Shown in pieces: positions 9,697 through 18,609 of a stretch of DNA of 64,000 bases. Both the position numbers and the translations under genes were made by a program. The notes below the pieces were generated by a model. It did not search any database and was not told the DNA's origin. It saw only the letters and a list, made by a program, of their open reading frames with translations. The DNA lies in assembly GCF_031457955.1 (NCBI RefSeq), contig NZ_JAVDXN010000001.1, positions 868,001-932,000 of the forward strand. The letters are read 5' to 3'. Source of the DNA: Mixta sp031457955. Lineage in GTDB: Bacteria; Pseudomonadota; Gammaproteobacteria; Enterobacterales; Enterobacteriaceae. Within the stretch, counting starts at the first letter, position 1. The number at the start of each line of letters is the position of its first letter.

Positions 9697-10698
9697 TTAC
9701 CGACTCGCATTTACCTTGTTGTTGCCAAACTCTCTGGCGATAAATTCCTGTATTTTTATGGCAAAAATAGCGTGAACCTCTTGGGTTGGGTGAACGCTAT
9801 CATTAAAAAAATAATGTGGCGCAATATTTAATGCATCTTTACCGCCAATATATCCTTGATGAAAAGGCTCGTCAGTGTTATAGCCGATGCAACTTGCGAT
9901 AACGAGTGATGACGCAAGCACCTCATTAAGATCAAAAAATTTTACCTTCGCTCCATCCTGGCCATCAATTTTATTAATTTCCTCAGATAACATTTTATTG
10001 TGAGATCTTGTTAAATTTTTTAATTTATCTCTGGATTCTTGCGTTTCATTTTCAGCGAAGGGGGTTTGTGAAAAGTCCGGCACGCCCATGACTATGATAT
10101 TCCTGGCCCCTTTTTCAATCATCTTTTTTATGTTTTTTATCTGGTCGCTTACAACCTTATCAACATTCTTTTTATTAAAGGTTATATAATCATTTGAGCC
10201 AATAGAGGAAAAAACAAGGCTGTCCTTGCTAAATTTAAGTCGGCTAACTTGTTTTTTCATACTGGAGATAAACATAAATACGGGGTTGAATTTACTATAG
10301 CTCCCAGCCACCGCACCCCCTTCCGCTCTGGTTTCCACAGTGGCGTTCATATAGGCGGGTGACGATAGAAAATCAACCCAGGTATAACCATTGGTAAATC
10401 TACCATCGTAATACTGTGATGAGGAAGGCATCAATCCAGAGGTTTTAGCAAGCATTCTTCCTGTCGAGTCAGACAAACTATCACCAATGACCACGATCTT
10501 TTTAAATGGCATCGTCTCCATTTTGGTCGGGACATTTTCTAAAGCAATGAATTCTTTTGACAGATTAAAATGAGCGGGTTTAGCCGTGTTAATAGCGTCG
10601 TATGCTATAAAACTACGGGCGGATTTAGCAGTATCATCGGCTTTGGGGTTATGAGCGGGCTGGTGGAATACTGGCCCCTGCTTGAATTGTATATTCAT
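9697..10698 (-). CDS. GDSL/SGNH lipase-acyltransferase, SseJ-like putative effector
   Basis: 333-residue SGNH hydrolase. The Block I motif GDSLSDS puts the nucleophile at Ser74; SIGSNDY (Asn169) is the GxND block; NDSVHPT gives the Asp300/His303 pair. The first 65 residues are polar with no signal peptide or membrane segment, so the protein is cytoplasmic or leaves by a non-Sec route. The block arrangement and polar N-terminus recall Salmonella SseJ, a type III-secreted glycerophospholipid:cholesterol acyltransferase, and the GCAT family in general. The gene is clearly AT-richer than its neighbours (many AAA, ATA and TTT codons), suggesting horizontal transfer. The upstream RBS is weak. Enzyme class is well supported; effector status is inference. 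Confidence 0.7.
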   Translation of the reverse strand: MNIQFKQGPVFHQPAHNPKADDTAKSARSFIAYDAINTAKPAHFNLSKEFIALENVPTKMETMPFKKIVVIGDSLSDSTGRMLAKTSGLMPSSSQYYDGRFTNGYTWVDFLSSPAYMNATVETRAEGGAVAGSYSKFNPVFMFISSMKKQVSRLKFSKDSLVFSSIGSNDYITFNKKNVDKVVSDQIKNIKKMIEKGARNIIVMGVPDFSQTPFAENETQESRDKLKNLTRSHNKMLSEEINKIDGQDGAKVKFFDLNEVLASSLVIASCIGYNTDEPFHQGYIGGKDALNIAPHYFFNDSVHPTQEVHAIFAIKIQEFIAREFGNNKVNASR

Positions 10699-11022
10699 AC
10701 TATTACTCGCTGATTAGTTGATATAAAAAAAAGGAAAATCTCACTTAATATTGGGTGAGCGCAAGGCCTCGTCTGTTTCTGGTGATAAGCGTTTTCGCTG
10801 CCTGTATAATTCCAGGCTGTAAGGCAATAACTGAAAGCGTTTATTCTGTCTTTATTGACTCCCCTGTTGTTTGCCTGACACGTTCAGGTGATTGCCAATA
10901 TAGTGCGATATTGACCAGGGTATAATTTGATGCCGTATTAAGGCGCGAGGCATAAAATAAGCTTTCCATATTTACAGCGATAAATGCTATCAAAAACCGC
11001 TCTGACGCCCGAATTCAGAGAT
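10699..11022. other. Non-coding region between lipase and gcd terminator
   Basis: About 320 AT-rich bases upstream of the lipase start. It presumably holds the lipase promoter. I looked for an HrpL-type box (GGAACC with a downstream CCAC) in the lipase direction and found none. Nothing else was recognised. Confidence 0.4.
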
Positions 11023-11052
11023 AAAAAAAAGCGCCCTTACAGGCGCTTTTTA
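11023..11052 (-). terminator. Rho-independent terminator of gcd
   Basis: Read on the minus strand: AAAGCGCC, loop TGTAA, GGGCGCTTT, then a run of T. It starts 16 bases past the gcd stop codon. Confidence 0.85.
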
Positions 11053-11067
11053 ATTTATGGCGAAAGC

Positions 11068-13413
11068 TTATTTCAGGCGGAACGCCACTACGCTATCGCC
11101 CTGTTTGGTGCCCAGCGAACCGTGGCCGCCTGCGGCAATCACCACGTACTGTTTGCCATCGTTGCCCTGCCAGGTTGATGGCGTGGCCTGCGCGCCAGCG
11201 CTCAGTTCGGTCTGCCACAGCAGCTCGCCGGTGTTGATGTCATAGGCGCGGAAGAAGTTATCCGCCGTCGCGCCGTGGAACACCACGTCACCCGCCGTCA
11301 CCAGCGGACCACCGTGCGCCACCATTCCCATCGGGAAACCGATCGGGAAACGGCCCGGCAGGAAGCTGGTGTTCAGGTTTTTCGTGGTGCCTACGCGGCG
11401 CAGCCATTCGGTTTTACCGGTTTTCAGATCCACGCCAACCATACGTCCCCACGGCGGTGCGATACAGGGAATGCCGAGGTCAGAAGAGAGCTGCTGAATA
11501 TGGATGGCATAGTCGCCGTGGAAGTTTTCATTCCAGTAAGGCTGTCCATCTGCGGTAAACATACGCTTAGTCGCGGTCTCCGGCGTACGCTTGATCAAGG
11601 TATATTTATAAGCCAGACGCACCGGTGAGGCGATCAGAATCTGCCGCTGCGGATCCACCGCGACGGAGCCCCAGTTAAAGACGCCGATATTGCCCGGGAA
11701 AACAATGGAACCCTGCTCGGTGGACGGCGTCCAGGGATTGCCGTCATAGCGCAGCGATTTGAAATCGATACGGCAGGCCATCTGATCGAACGGCGTAATG
11801 CCCCACATCGATTTTTCACTCAGCGGCTCCGGCAGGAAGTTCAGGCTGGAAACCGGCTGGGTGGCGGCAAATTTCTCACCGGCGACGCCATCGGTAGAGA
11901 CCGGAACCTGCTTAATCGGATAAACCGGTTGACCGGTCAGACGGTTAAGTACGAACAGGTTGCCGGTTTTGGTCGGCAGGATCACCACCGGCTGTTTGCT
12001 GCCCTGATAATCGATATCAAGCAGCGACGGCTGAGACGGGTTATCGCGATCCCACAAATCGTGGTTAGAGCTCTGGAAGCGCCATTTAAAGGCACCGGTT
12101 TTCAGATCCAGCGCGACCAGCGCATCACGGAACTTCTCGGTGTTGCTGTTAGCATCACGCTCGATACCCAGCTCATCCGGCGAGGCGTTGCCAAACGGCA
12201 CATAAACCAGTCCGTTATGCAGATCGGCGCTCAGCGTGCCCCAGGCCACCGGGGTATCGTACGGATAGTTCTGATCCGCCGCGATGGGCTGCGTCTGCTG
12301 CGGATTAGCCGGATCGAAATTCCATACCAGACGACCGCTCTGCACATCATAGGCGCGAATAACGCCAGACGGGTTGCCGCTGTCGAATCCGTTATCCATC
12401 ACCGAGCCGCCAACGATAACCAGATTGCCCGCCACCAGCGGCGCGGCGGTCTGCATCAGCGCATGCGGACGGATTTTGCCCATGTTAGCGCTCAGATCGA
12501 TAATACCGTCCTGGCCGAAATCAGCGCAGCGCTTACCGGTATCCGCATCCAGCGCGATCAGTTTGGCATCGGTGGTAGCGTTAAAGATACGCTTGCGGCA
12601 GATGGCCGGAGCGGCATCCTGCGGCTGAGCGGCGCTTGCTTCGTAATAGCTCACGCCACGGCAGGTCTGATGCTGTTGCAGATAAGAGCGATCTTTCTGC
12701 GGCACATATTTCCATTTCAGCTTGCCGGTTTCCGGCACCAGCGCATGAATTTCGTTATGCGGGGTACAGACATAGAGCGTGTTATTTGCCTTCAGCGGCG
12801 TGGCTTCGAAGGTATATTCTGTCGCATCGTCGCTTTGACGCAGATCGCCGGTGTGATAGGTCCAGGCGACCTCCAGATTATTCACGTTTTGTTTATTAAT
12901 CTGGTTGAGTGCGGAGAAACGCTGACCGTTAGTATTGCCGCCGTATGCCACCCAGTCATTATGCGCCGCCGGGACGTCGCTGGTCTCACGGGCATTGGTG
13001 ATGTTGCCTGTCTGCGGCAACGGATCGTAGAACATCAGGCCAATCACTACCGCAACGATAATAATCAGCGTAGAACCCAAGAACGGATGAAATTTGCGGC
13101 CGGTCAGCGGGCGTACCACCCACGGCATCGCCAGCCACAGACCCACCAGGCCGAGAATATCGCCACGCGGGATCCACTGCCATTTGTCGAAACCGACCTC
13201 ATAAATAATCCAGAACAGCGTAATCCACAGCAAAACGGCACAGGCCGTTAAGGCGATTTTTTTATTCATCGCCAGTGTCACTGCGATGATCAGCAGTCCA
13301 ACGGCCATAATGGCGTAAAATGGGCTTCCCCCCAGCAGTAACAGCCTGCCGCCCATATAAAGCATCGCTACGCCAATCAGGGCGAGAACGATGCCGGTAA
13401 GTTTGTTAACCAT
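11068..13413 (-). CDS. gcd: Membrane-bound PQQ-dependent dehydrogenase (glucose/quinate/shikimate family)
   Basis: Quinoprotein that oxidises glucose (or a related polyol) in the periplasm and passes electrons to ubiquinone. Five hydrophobic helices cover residues 1 to about 140, followed by the eight-bladed PQQ propeller with WxxD-type repeats. The TCRGVSYYEA segment, SSNHDLWDRD and the C-terminal GGHGSLGTKQGDSVVAF match E. coli Gcd. The start at 13413 (MVNKLTG) has GAGGGAAAT upstream; length is 781 residues against 796 in E. coli. Several segments differ from E. coli Gcd, so quinate or another polyol is a possible substrate. No pqq biosynthesis genes lie in the window, but the PQQ receptor gene pqqU does (39067-41220). 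Confidence 0.8.
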   Translation of the reverse strand: MVNKLTGIVLALIGVAMLYMGGRLLLLGGSPFYAIMAVGLLIIAVTLAMNKKIALTACAVLLWITLFWIIYEVGFDKWQWIPRGDILGLVGLWLAMPWVVRPLTGRKFHPFLGSTLIIIVAVVIGLMFYDPLPQTGNITNARETSDVPAAHNDWVAYGGNTNGQRFSALNQINKQNVNNLEVAWTYHTGDLRQSDDATEYTFEATPLKANNTLYVCTPHNEIHALVPETGKLKWKYVPQKDRSYLQQHQTCRGVSYYEASAAQPQDAAPAICRKRIFNATTDAKLIALDADTGKRCADFGQDGIIDLSANMGKIRPHALMQTAAPLVAGNLVIVGGSVMDNGFDSGNPSGVIRAYDVQSGRLVWNFDPANPQQTQPIAADQNYPYDTPVAWGTLSADLHNGLVYVPFGNASPDELGIERDANSNTEKFRDALVALDLKTGAFKWRFQSSNHDLWDRDNPSQPSLLDIDYQGSKQPVVILPTKTGNLFVLNRLTGQPVYPIKQVPVSTDGVAGEKFAATQPVSSLNFLPEPLSEKSMWGITPFDQMACRIDFKSLRYDGNPWTPSTEQGSIVFPGNIGVFNWGSVAVDPQRQILIASPVRLAYKYTLIKRTPETATKRMFTADGQPYWNENFHGDYAIHIQQLSSDLGIPCIAPPWGRMVGVDLKTGKTEWLRRVGTTKNLNTSFLPGRFPIGFPMGMVAHGGPLVTAGDVVFHGATADNFFRAYDINTGELLWQTELSAGAQATPSTWQGNDGKQYVVIAAGGHGSLGTKQGDSVVAFRLK

Positions 13414-13794
13414 ATTTCCCTCGTAACAATTTACAAAAACTGAAATTAAATTCAAAAAACATTACATCAAATCAACACAATTTTAACTTCGATACACAGT
13501 TAATAAAATTACACTAAATTTTATCTGTTAAGTTTTTTTGATGATTCGGTGTCTGAAAGCGGCCCGCAGCTGTAAACGGCAGCGCCAGGCGCAGCATCTG
13601 AATTAATTAAGCAGGGAAAATAATAAGACAACCTGCAAAAACGAGGAGAAAATTGCCACGTTATGCTAAAAAAATATTGAACCGTCCGGGGGAAGCATTG
13701 ATAAAAAAAGGATTTTTCGTCTGATTAACCCCTTATAGATAACCAGAGATGCAAACAGTTAATCAATTCGTGTCACCCGCCGGGCAAATGCCTG

Positions 13795-13811
13795 TTGTGA
13801 CAACGTCACAA
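13795..13811. promoter_or_regulatory. Perfect 7-3-7 palindrome, possible operator
   Basis: TTGTGAC-AAC-GTCACAA. It resembles a CRP site (TGTGA/TCACA), but the spacer between TGTGA and TCACA is 5 rather than 6 bases, so CRP binding is doubtful. It lies about 340 bases before ahpC and 380 before gcd. Confidence 0.35.
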
Positions 13812-14033
13812 TCTGACGGAAATTCATGGTTTATCTCTGCGCTGTTATCAGGCTGGATTGTCAGGCCATGAACAACGTATGATGACGCTGGTCAGGCAGT
13901 GTCTTTACCCTGCTGACCCAGACAGGGATTTCCTGTATCCATCGCACGCAGCGTAATGGTGCTTTGTTAACGCCGTTAAGCTGTTACAGCGCGTAAGGCC
14001 GGAAAGAGTGGCGCAAGATCAAAAGTATCTACA

Positions 14034-14070
14034 ATAGGCTGCGCCTTACTGCTTGTTAGGTTTTACTTAT
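14034..14070 (+). promoter_or_regulatory. Candidate OxyR binding site upstream of ahpC
   Basis: Four tetranucleotides at exact 11-base steps: ATAG (14034), CTTA (14045), TTAG (14056), TTAT (14067). Against the OxyR pattern ATAG-N7-CTAT-N7-ATAG-N7-CTAT this is 12 of 16 positions. It is about 80 bases before the ahpC start, as expected for an OxyR-activated promoter in enterobacteria. Confidence 0.5.
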
Positions 14071-14150
14071 TGATTCAATAATGGATACGCATTAGATCTC
14101 AATCACATTTTTCGGTAACTTTCACGCTAACCAATATGAAGGAGTAACTG

Positions 14151-14714
14151 ATGTCTATCATTAACACCAAAATCAAACCGTTTAAAAACAGCGCGTTCAA
14201 AAACGGTGAGTTCATCGAAGTGACTGAGAAAGATGTTGAAGGTAAATGGAGTGTATTCTTCTTCTACCCGGCTGACTTCACCTTTGTTTGCCCGACTGAA
14301 CTGGGTGACGTGGCTGACCACTACGCAGAATTCCAGAAAATGGGCGTAGACATCTACTCTGTTTCTACCGATACCCACTTTACCCATAAAGCATGGCACG
14401 GTAGCTCTGACACCATCGCAAAAATTCAGTACGCGATGATCGGCGACCCGACCGGCGCGCTGACCCGTAACTTCGACATCATGCGCGAAGATCAGGGTCT
14501 GGCTGACCGTGGTACCTTCATCGTTGACCCGGAAGGCATCATCCAGGCAGTAGAAATCACCGCTGAAGGCATTGGCCGTGACGCCTCTGACCTGCTGCGT
14601 AAAGTGAAGGCTGCTCAGTACGTTGCCAGCCACCCGGGTGAAGTGTGCCCGGCAAAATGGAAAGAAGGCGAAGCGACGCTGGCTCCTTCTCTCGACCTGG
14701 TTGGCAAAATCTAA
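14151..14714 (+). CDS. ahpC: Alkyl hydroperoxide reductase peroxiredoxin subunit
   Basis: Typical 2-Cys peroxiredoxin, 187 residues as in E. coli, that scavenges hydrogen peroxide, organic peroxides and peroxynitrite in the cytoplasm. The peroxidatic Cys is in FVCPTEL (near residue 47) and the resolving Cys in GEVCPAKW (near 166). The GGAG-type RBS is strong (AAGGAGTAACTG before ATG), and codon use is that of a highly expressed gene. It is followed by a hairpin and then ahpF. Confidence 0.98.
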   Translation: MSIINTKIKPFKNSAFKNGEFIEVTEKDVEGKWSVFFFYPADFTFVCPTELGDVADHYAEFQKMGVDIYSVSTDTHFTHKAWHGSSDTIAKIQYAMIGDPTGALTRNFDIMREDQGLADRGTFIVDPEGIIQAVEITAEGIGRDASDLLRKVKAAQYVASHPGEVCPAKWKEGEATLAPSLDLVGKI

Positions 14715-14740
14715 CAACCAGCTGCTGTTTGTTCTTTTCA

Positions 14741-14766
14741 TCGGGTGCTGCGGCACCCGATTTTTT
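14741..14766 (+). terminator. Terminator/attenuator between ahpC and ahpF
   Basis: TCGGGTGC-TGC-GGCACCCGA (arms with one extra base) followed by TTTTTT. Partial read-through would give the usual excess of AhpC over AhpF. Confidence 0.8.
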
Positions 14767-14780
14767 GCCTGGAGACCCTT

Positions 14781-16349
14781 ATGCTCGACACAACGATGAA
14801 AAACCAACTCAAGGCCTATCTTGAGAAATTAACTAAGCCTGTTGAGTTAATCGCTACGCTGGACGACGGCGCGAAATCCGCTGAAATCAAAGAACTGCTG
14901 ACGGAAATTGCTGAGCTGTCGGAGAAAGTGACGTTCCGTGAAGATAATACGCTGGCGGCGCGTAAACCTTCTTTCCTGATTACTAACCCAGGCAGCACTA
15001 CCGGCCCGCGTTTTGCTGGTTCGCCGCTGGGTCACGAATTTACTTCGCTGGTGCTGGCTCTGCTGCAGACCGGCGGACATCCGTCAAAAGAGACACAGTC
15101 GCTGCTGGAGCAAATCCGCCAGCTGGATAGCGACCTGCATTTTGAAACCTATTATTCGCTCTCCTGCCATAACTGTCCGGACGTGGTGCAGGCGCTGAAC
15201 CTGATGGCGATTTTGAACCCGCGCATCAGCCACACCGCGGTTGATGGCGGCGTGTTCCAGAACGAGATTCAGGATCGCAACGTCATGGGCGTGCCTGCGG
15301 TATTCCTGAACGGCAAAGAGTTTGGTCAGGGACGCATGAGCCTGGCGGAAATCGTCAGCAAAGTCGACGTTAATGCCGATAAACGCGCGGCGGAAGAGCT
15401 GAATAAGCGTGACGCTTATGATGTGCTGATTGTCGGCAGCGGCCCGGCGGGCGCAGCAGCGGCGATCTACTCGGCGCGTAAAGGCATCCGCACCGGCCTG
15501 ATGGGCGAACGCTTTGGCGGCCAGGTACTGGATACGGTTGATATTGAAAACTATATCTCCGTACCGAAAACCGAAGGCGCGAAGCTGGCGGGCGCGCTGA
15601 AAGCGCACGTTGACGACTATGCTATTGACGTAATCGATAGCCAGAGCGCCACCAAACTGACGCCAGCAAGCGCTGAAGGCGGCCTGCACACCATTACCAC
15701 CGCGTCTGGCGCCGAGCTGAAAACCCGTAGCCTGATCATTGCCACCGGCGCACGCTGGCGTAGCATGAACGTGCCGGGCGAAGATCAATACCGTACGCGC
15801 GGCGTGGCCTACTGCCCGCACTGCGACGGCCCGCTCTATAAAGGCAAGCGTGTGGCCGTGGTTGGCGGCGGTAACTCCGGCGTGGAAGCGGCAATCGATC
15901 TGGCAGGTATTGTTGAACACGTCACGCTGCTGGAATTCGCGCCGGCGATGAAGGCGGATGCGGTGCTGCAGGAAAAAGTACGCAGCCTGGAGAACGTGAC
16001 CATCATCCTGAATGCGCAGACGCTGGAAGTGAAAGGCGATGGCAGCAAGGTTACCGGCCTGCTGTATAAAGACCGCGTAAGCGAAACAGAACATGAAGTG
16101 GCGCTGGCGGGTATTTTTGTTCAGATTGGTCTGCTGCCGAACACCAGCTGGCTGGAAGGCGCCGTTGAGCGCAACCAGATGGGCGAAGTTCTGATCGACG
16201 CGAAATGCGAAACCAGCGTTAAAGGCGTTTTTGCCGCTGGCGACTGCACCACCGTGCCGTACAAACAGATCATTATCGCCAGCGGTGAAGGCGCAAAAGC
16301 CTCACTGAGCGCGTTTGATTATCTGATTCGTACTCAGCCGGTCGGCTAA
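14781..16349 (+). CDS. ahpF: Alkyl hydroperoxide reductase flavoprotein subunit
   Basis: NADH-dependent FAD disulfide reductase that recycles AhpC. The start MLDTTMKNQL, with GGAG 8 bases upstream, gives 522 residues, in line with E. coli. The N-terminal double thioredoxin fold carries CHNC (near residue 129); the thioredoxin-reductase-like part has the FAD motif GSGPAGAAAA near 218 and redox centre CPHC near 345. The C-terminal GVFAAGDCTT is the second FAD motif. An in-frame ATG 12 codons upstream lies inside the terminator hairpin and is unlikely. Confidence 0.98.
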   Translation: MLDTTMKNQLKAYLEKLTKPVELIATLDDGAKSAEIKELLTEIAELSEKVTFREDNTLAARKPSFLITNPGSTTGPRFAGSPLGHEFTSLVLALLQTGGHPSKETQSLLEQIRQLDSDLHFETYYSLSCHNCPDVVQALNLMAILNPRISHTAVDGGVFQNEIQDRNVMGVPAVFLNGKEFGQGRMSLAEIVSKVDVNADKRAAEELNKRDAYDVLIVGSGPAGAAAAIYSARKGIRTGLMGERFGGQVLDTVDIENYISVPKTEGAKLAGALKAHVDDYAIDVIDSQSATKLTPASAEGGLHTITTASGAELKTRSLIIATGARWRSMNVPGEDQYRTRGVAYCPHCDGPLYKGKRVAVVGGGNSGVEAAIDLAGIVEHVTLLEFAPAMKADAVLQEKVRSLENVTIILNAQTLEVKGDGSKVTGLLYKDRVSETEHEVALAGIFVQIGLLPNTSWLEGAVERNQMGEVLIDAKCETSVKGVFAAGDCTTVPYKQIIIASGEGAKASLSAFDYLIRTQPVG

Positions 16350-16370
16350 GGCTAACCTGCGAAAAGCATA

Positions 16371-16398
16371 GCGGCATCCTGTGATGCCGCTTTTTTTT
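16371..16398 (+). terminator. Rho-independent terminator after ahpF
   Basis: GCGGCATC-CTGT-GATGCCGC followed by eight T. It lies just before the convergent DCC-family gene. Confidence 0.9.
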
Positions 16399-16407
16399 GC
16401 CTGTGGT

Positions 16408-16842
16408 TCAGCGGTCAAGAAAGCGCTGCGGATGATCGGCCCTGACCGCGTGGACCTGGTCATAGCGGCCAAAAAGCCGATAGCGGTTACGAGCGATAAG
16501 ATCGTAGCAACGGTTGCTCAGCGCCGCAGGCAGCAAGCGCAACAACGTCAGCGCACGCCACGGCCAGGGCAGCCCGGCCATCACGCGAAAAATCGCCTCC
16601 GCCCGTAGCCAGACCTGACCCCGCCGAATCAGCACGATGGTGCTGATATTTTCGGTCGACAGCCCTGCCCAACGCAGCAGCGCTTTGCCCTCTTCGCTTT
16701 GCACCGCCGCCAGCCGCACGGTGCGATATTTATCATAGCGCAGCAGGAAATTAACCCAGCCGTTGCATAACTTGCAGGTGCCGTCATACAGCACCACCTG
16801 CTCGTCGAAGGCTATCAGCGGCGGCGCGGCGCGATCAGTCAT
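16408..16842 (-). CDS. DCC-family thiol-disulfide oxidoreductase-like protein (DUF393)
   Basis: About 144 residues from MTDRAAPP. The signature YDGTCKLCNGW near residue 20 is the DxxCxLC motif that names the DCC family, which has a thioredoxin-like fold; the substrate is unknown. The C-terminal LIARNRYRLFGR stretch is also typical. The chosen start (16842) overlaps the end of the upstream gene by 8 bases, implying translational coupling; a longer reading would add a basic, unconserved N-terminus. Confidence 0.8.
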   Translation of the reverse strand: MTDRAAPPLIAFDEQVVLYDGTCKLCNGWVNFLLRYDKYRTVRLAAVQSEEGKALLRWAGLSTENISTIVLIRRGQVWLRAEAIFRVMAGLPWPWRALTLLRLLPAALSNRCYDLIARNRYRLFGRYDQVHAVRADHPQRFLDR

Positions 16843-17224
16843 TACGGATGCCGGGATCCTCGTCGCTGGTCGGCACCGGATCTTCTTCTTCCGTGCCGCT
16901 CGCCAGCTCATGCAGGCTAATCAGCTGCACAGGCGCATCCTCCAGCCGATCCAGCCAGCGCTCGCTGACGTCCGGCAGGCTGGTAAACTGCCCATCGAGA
17001 AACAGAAAATCGAGCTGCTCGCCCAAATCTTCCAGCAACTCTTCCGGCGCGCTGTAGTTTTCGCCATGCAGATCGCTGCCATCAAGTTGATACCCGATCA
17101 GCCCGTCATGTACGTTCGCCTGGCCCAGTTCAATAATATGACCATCGATATTCTGCGCCAGCAGCGTGCCGTCGCAGTAGAAAAGGTTATAGGGCATTAA
17201 GTCCTGGTTACGATTATCGGGCAT
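16835..17224 (-). CDS. Uncharacterised acidic protein
   Basis: 129 residues, strongly acidic, without membrane segment or signal peptide. AGGAGGAACT directly precedes the ATG, so expression is credible. Visible features are an N-terminal YNLFYCDGTL strand-like stretch and a Glu/Asp-rich tail (TEEEDPVPTSDEDP). It is translationally coupled to the DCC-family gene, suggesting a shared role. I do not recognise the family. Confidence 0.65.
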   Translation of the reverse strand: MPDNRNQDLMPYNLFYCDGTLLAQNIDGHIIELGQANVHDGLIGYQLDGSDLHGENYSAPEELLEDLGEQLDFLFLDGQFTSLPDVSERWLDRLEDAPVQLISLHELASGTEEEDPVPTSDEDPGIRND

Positions 17225-17281
17225 AGTTCCTCCTGTATGGCATTCAGGTTGATAAGTATAGCCAGGCTCAGCAAGGACGCT

Positions 17282-18109
17282 TTATTGCGCCTGATCCAGT
17301 CGCGCCATCGCCGCGATAAACTCCTCTTCGCTTATGCCATACAGCGAATGTTTTACGCCGAGGCGAAATTCGTCCTGCAGCAGCTGATACAGGGCGCGCA
17401 GATCATCCAGCGTGCGCCGTTCCGGCTGGGTGCCGTAACGGCTAAAGCGGCGGTTTTCCAGCGCCAGCTGGCCGCCGTCCGGCAGATAACGCGCAGCCAG
17501 CAGATGATGACGAAAATGTGAATGGGGCCAGGTAGAGACAAAATGGTTGGCCATCAGATAATCAGAAGGAAACTGCGTGACCAGGTCAAAGCGATAAAGC
17601 GGCAGCCACTCTGCGTGGTGGCGCTGGCATAATAGCCACTCTTCGCCCAGCGACTGCAGCTGATAGTCGCCGTGCGGCGTGCTCTGCACCTGGTCGGCCA
17701 GCAGGCGAATCGGCGCGCTGAGCGTCGGGCCGCCAAAACCGACATCCGCAATCCAGAACGTTTCTTCCAGCTGCACCAGCAACAGCATGTGGGTGCGCGG
17801 CGGCACCGAGGGCGGCTGGGCGATCACCACTCTGGCGGCCAGCCCACGCGCATCAAAGCCCATCTGTTGCAGCGCCAGCAGGAACAACGCATTTTGCTCG
17901 TAGCAATAGCCGCCGCGGCGCGCCACCACCAGCTTCTCCTGAATCGCTTCGGTTTCAAGGTGAACGGGACGATCGAGCAGCACATCAAGGTTTTCAAACG
18001 GAATAGCGCAGACATGCGCCTGGTGCAGTTCGGCAAGCGTTGTCAGCGTAGGGCGCGTCGCGCCGGTGAAACCGATACGCGCCAGATAAGCGTGAAGATC
18101 AAACGGCAT
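17282..18109 (-). CDS. nhoA: Arylamine N-acetyltransferase
   Basis: Cytoplasmic enzyme transferring acetyl from acetyl-CoA to arylamines, hydrazines and N-hydroxyarylamines. 275 residues, similar to E. coli NhoA (281). The catalytic triad is visible: Cys69 in RRGGYCYEQN, His107 in PRTHMLLL and Asp122 in IADVGFGG. N-terminal PFENLDVLL is also a family block. It lies upstream of, and on the same strand as, the acidic protein and DCC gene, with a 57-base gap. Confidence 0.9.
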   Translation of the reverse strand: MPFDLHAYLARIGFTGATRPTLTTLAELHQAHVCAIPFENLDVLLDRPVHLETEAIQEKLVVARRGGYCYEQNALFLLALQQMGFDARGLAARVVIAQPPSVPPRTHMLLLVQLEETFWIADVGFGGPTLSAPIRLLADQVQSTPHGDYQLQSLGEEWLLCQRHHAEWLPLYRFDLVTQFPSDYLMANHFVSTWPHSHFRHHLLAARYLPDGGQLALENRRFSRYGTQPERRTLDDLRALYQLLQDEFRLGVKHSLYGISEEEFIAAMARLDQAQ

Positions 18110-18197
18110 AAATTCTTCCTGGTGAAAATAATGCTTATCTTATAGCTAATTTCTGGCGCGGGGTTTGATACCAGGTGCGCGAAGGCATCCATTCATT

Positions 18198-18416
18198 TTA
18201 TTTGATTAATCCCACGCTACTCTTCAACAACTGACGCGCCCGCCAACAGCTAATGACCAGTTCATCATCGTCCGCGCTATCGGCGAGACCGCCTAAACGC
18301 GAACAGAGCGCATCGTAACTGAGTGCCCGCCTTTCCTGTGCTAACGCTACGACAGCCCGGCCTACCAACGCCAAAAACTCTGAGTCATGTTCAACATCTT
18401 CAGATAACCAGGACAA
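18198..18416 (-). CDS. Small helical protein, possibly AriR/YmgB-like
   Basis: 72 residues starting at a TTG codon with a very strong RBS (AAGGAGGAAAG). It has no Cys pairs or membrane segment and is predicted mostly helical. The pattern LVGRAVVALAQERRALSYDAL then an acidic turn and WRARQLL resembles the small enterobacterial connector/biofilm regulators of the AriR/YmgB/YcgZ group in size and helix layout. This is a tentative similarity, not a firm family call. It is the gene nearest the polysaccharide block on this side. Confidence 0.5.
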   Translation of the reverse strand: MSWLSEDVEHDSEFLALVGRAVVALAQERRALSYDALCSRLGGLADSADDDELVISCWRARQLLKSSVGLIK

Positions 18417-18609
18417 TTTCTTTCCTCCTTCGGTTAAAAAAACACCCCTTAACTATGAACGCTCAAAAAATTTGGGTAACCCTGTAATCGATTTCTGAGA
18501 TTTATCTCACAGGAAAAAGCGTTAAGGCGCAGCCGCTGCTGGGCGAAACGCGCGGAAAAAACTATAACAATTTAATAACCTGGCTAACGTTGACCCAAAA
18601 GAGGTAAAA

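Larger units (their letters stand above)
13414..14150. other. Long divergent intergenic region gcd / ahpC
   Basis: About 740 bases with no supported gene. The gcd-proximal 130 bases are very AT-rich and likely hold its promoter. A perfect palindrome at 13795-13811 and a candidate OxyR site at 14034-14070 are listed separately. Confidence 0.5.

Noticed and set aside
11929..13251. 440-codon plus-strand open frame
   Set aside because: Lies wholly antisense to gcd, whose protein is clearly conserved; an artefact of GC-rich third positions.
14127..14807. 226-codon minus-strand open frame
   Set aside because: Antisense to ahpC and its terminator.
15084..16094. 336-codon minus-strand open frame
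   Set aside because: Antisense to ahpF, composition typical of a shadow frame.
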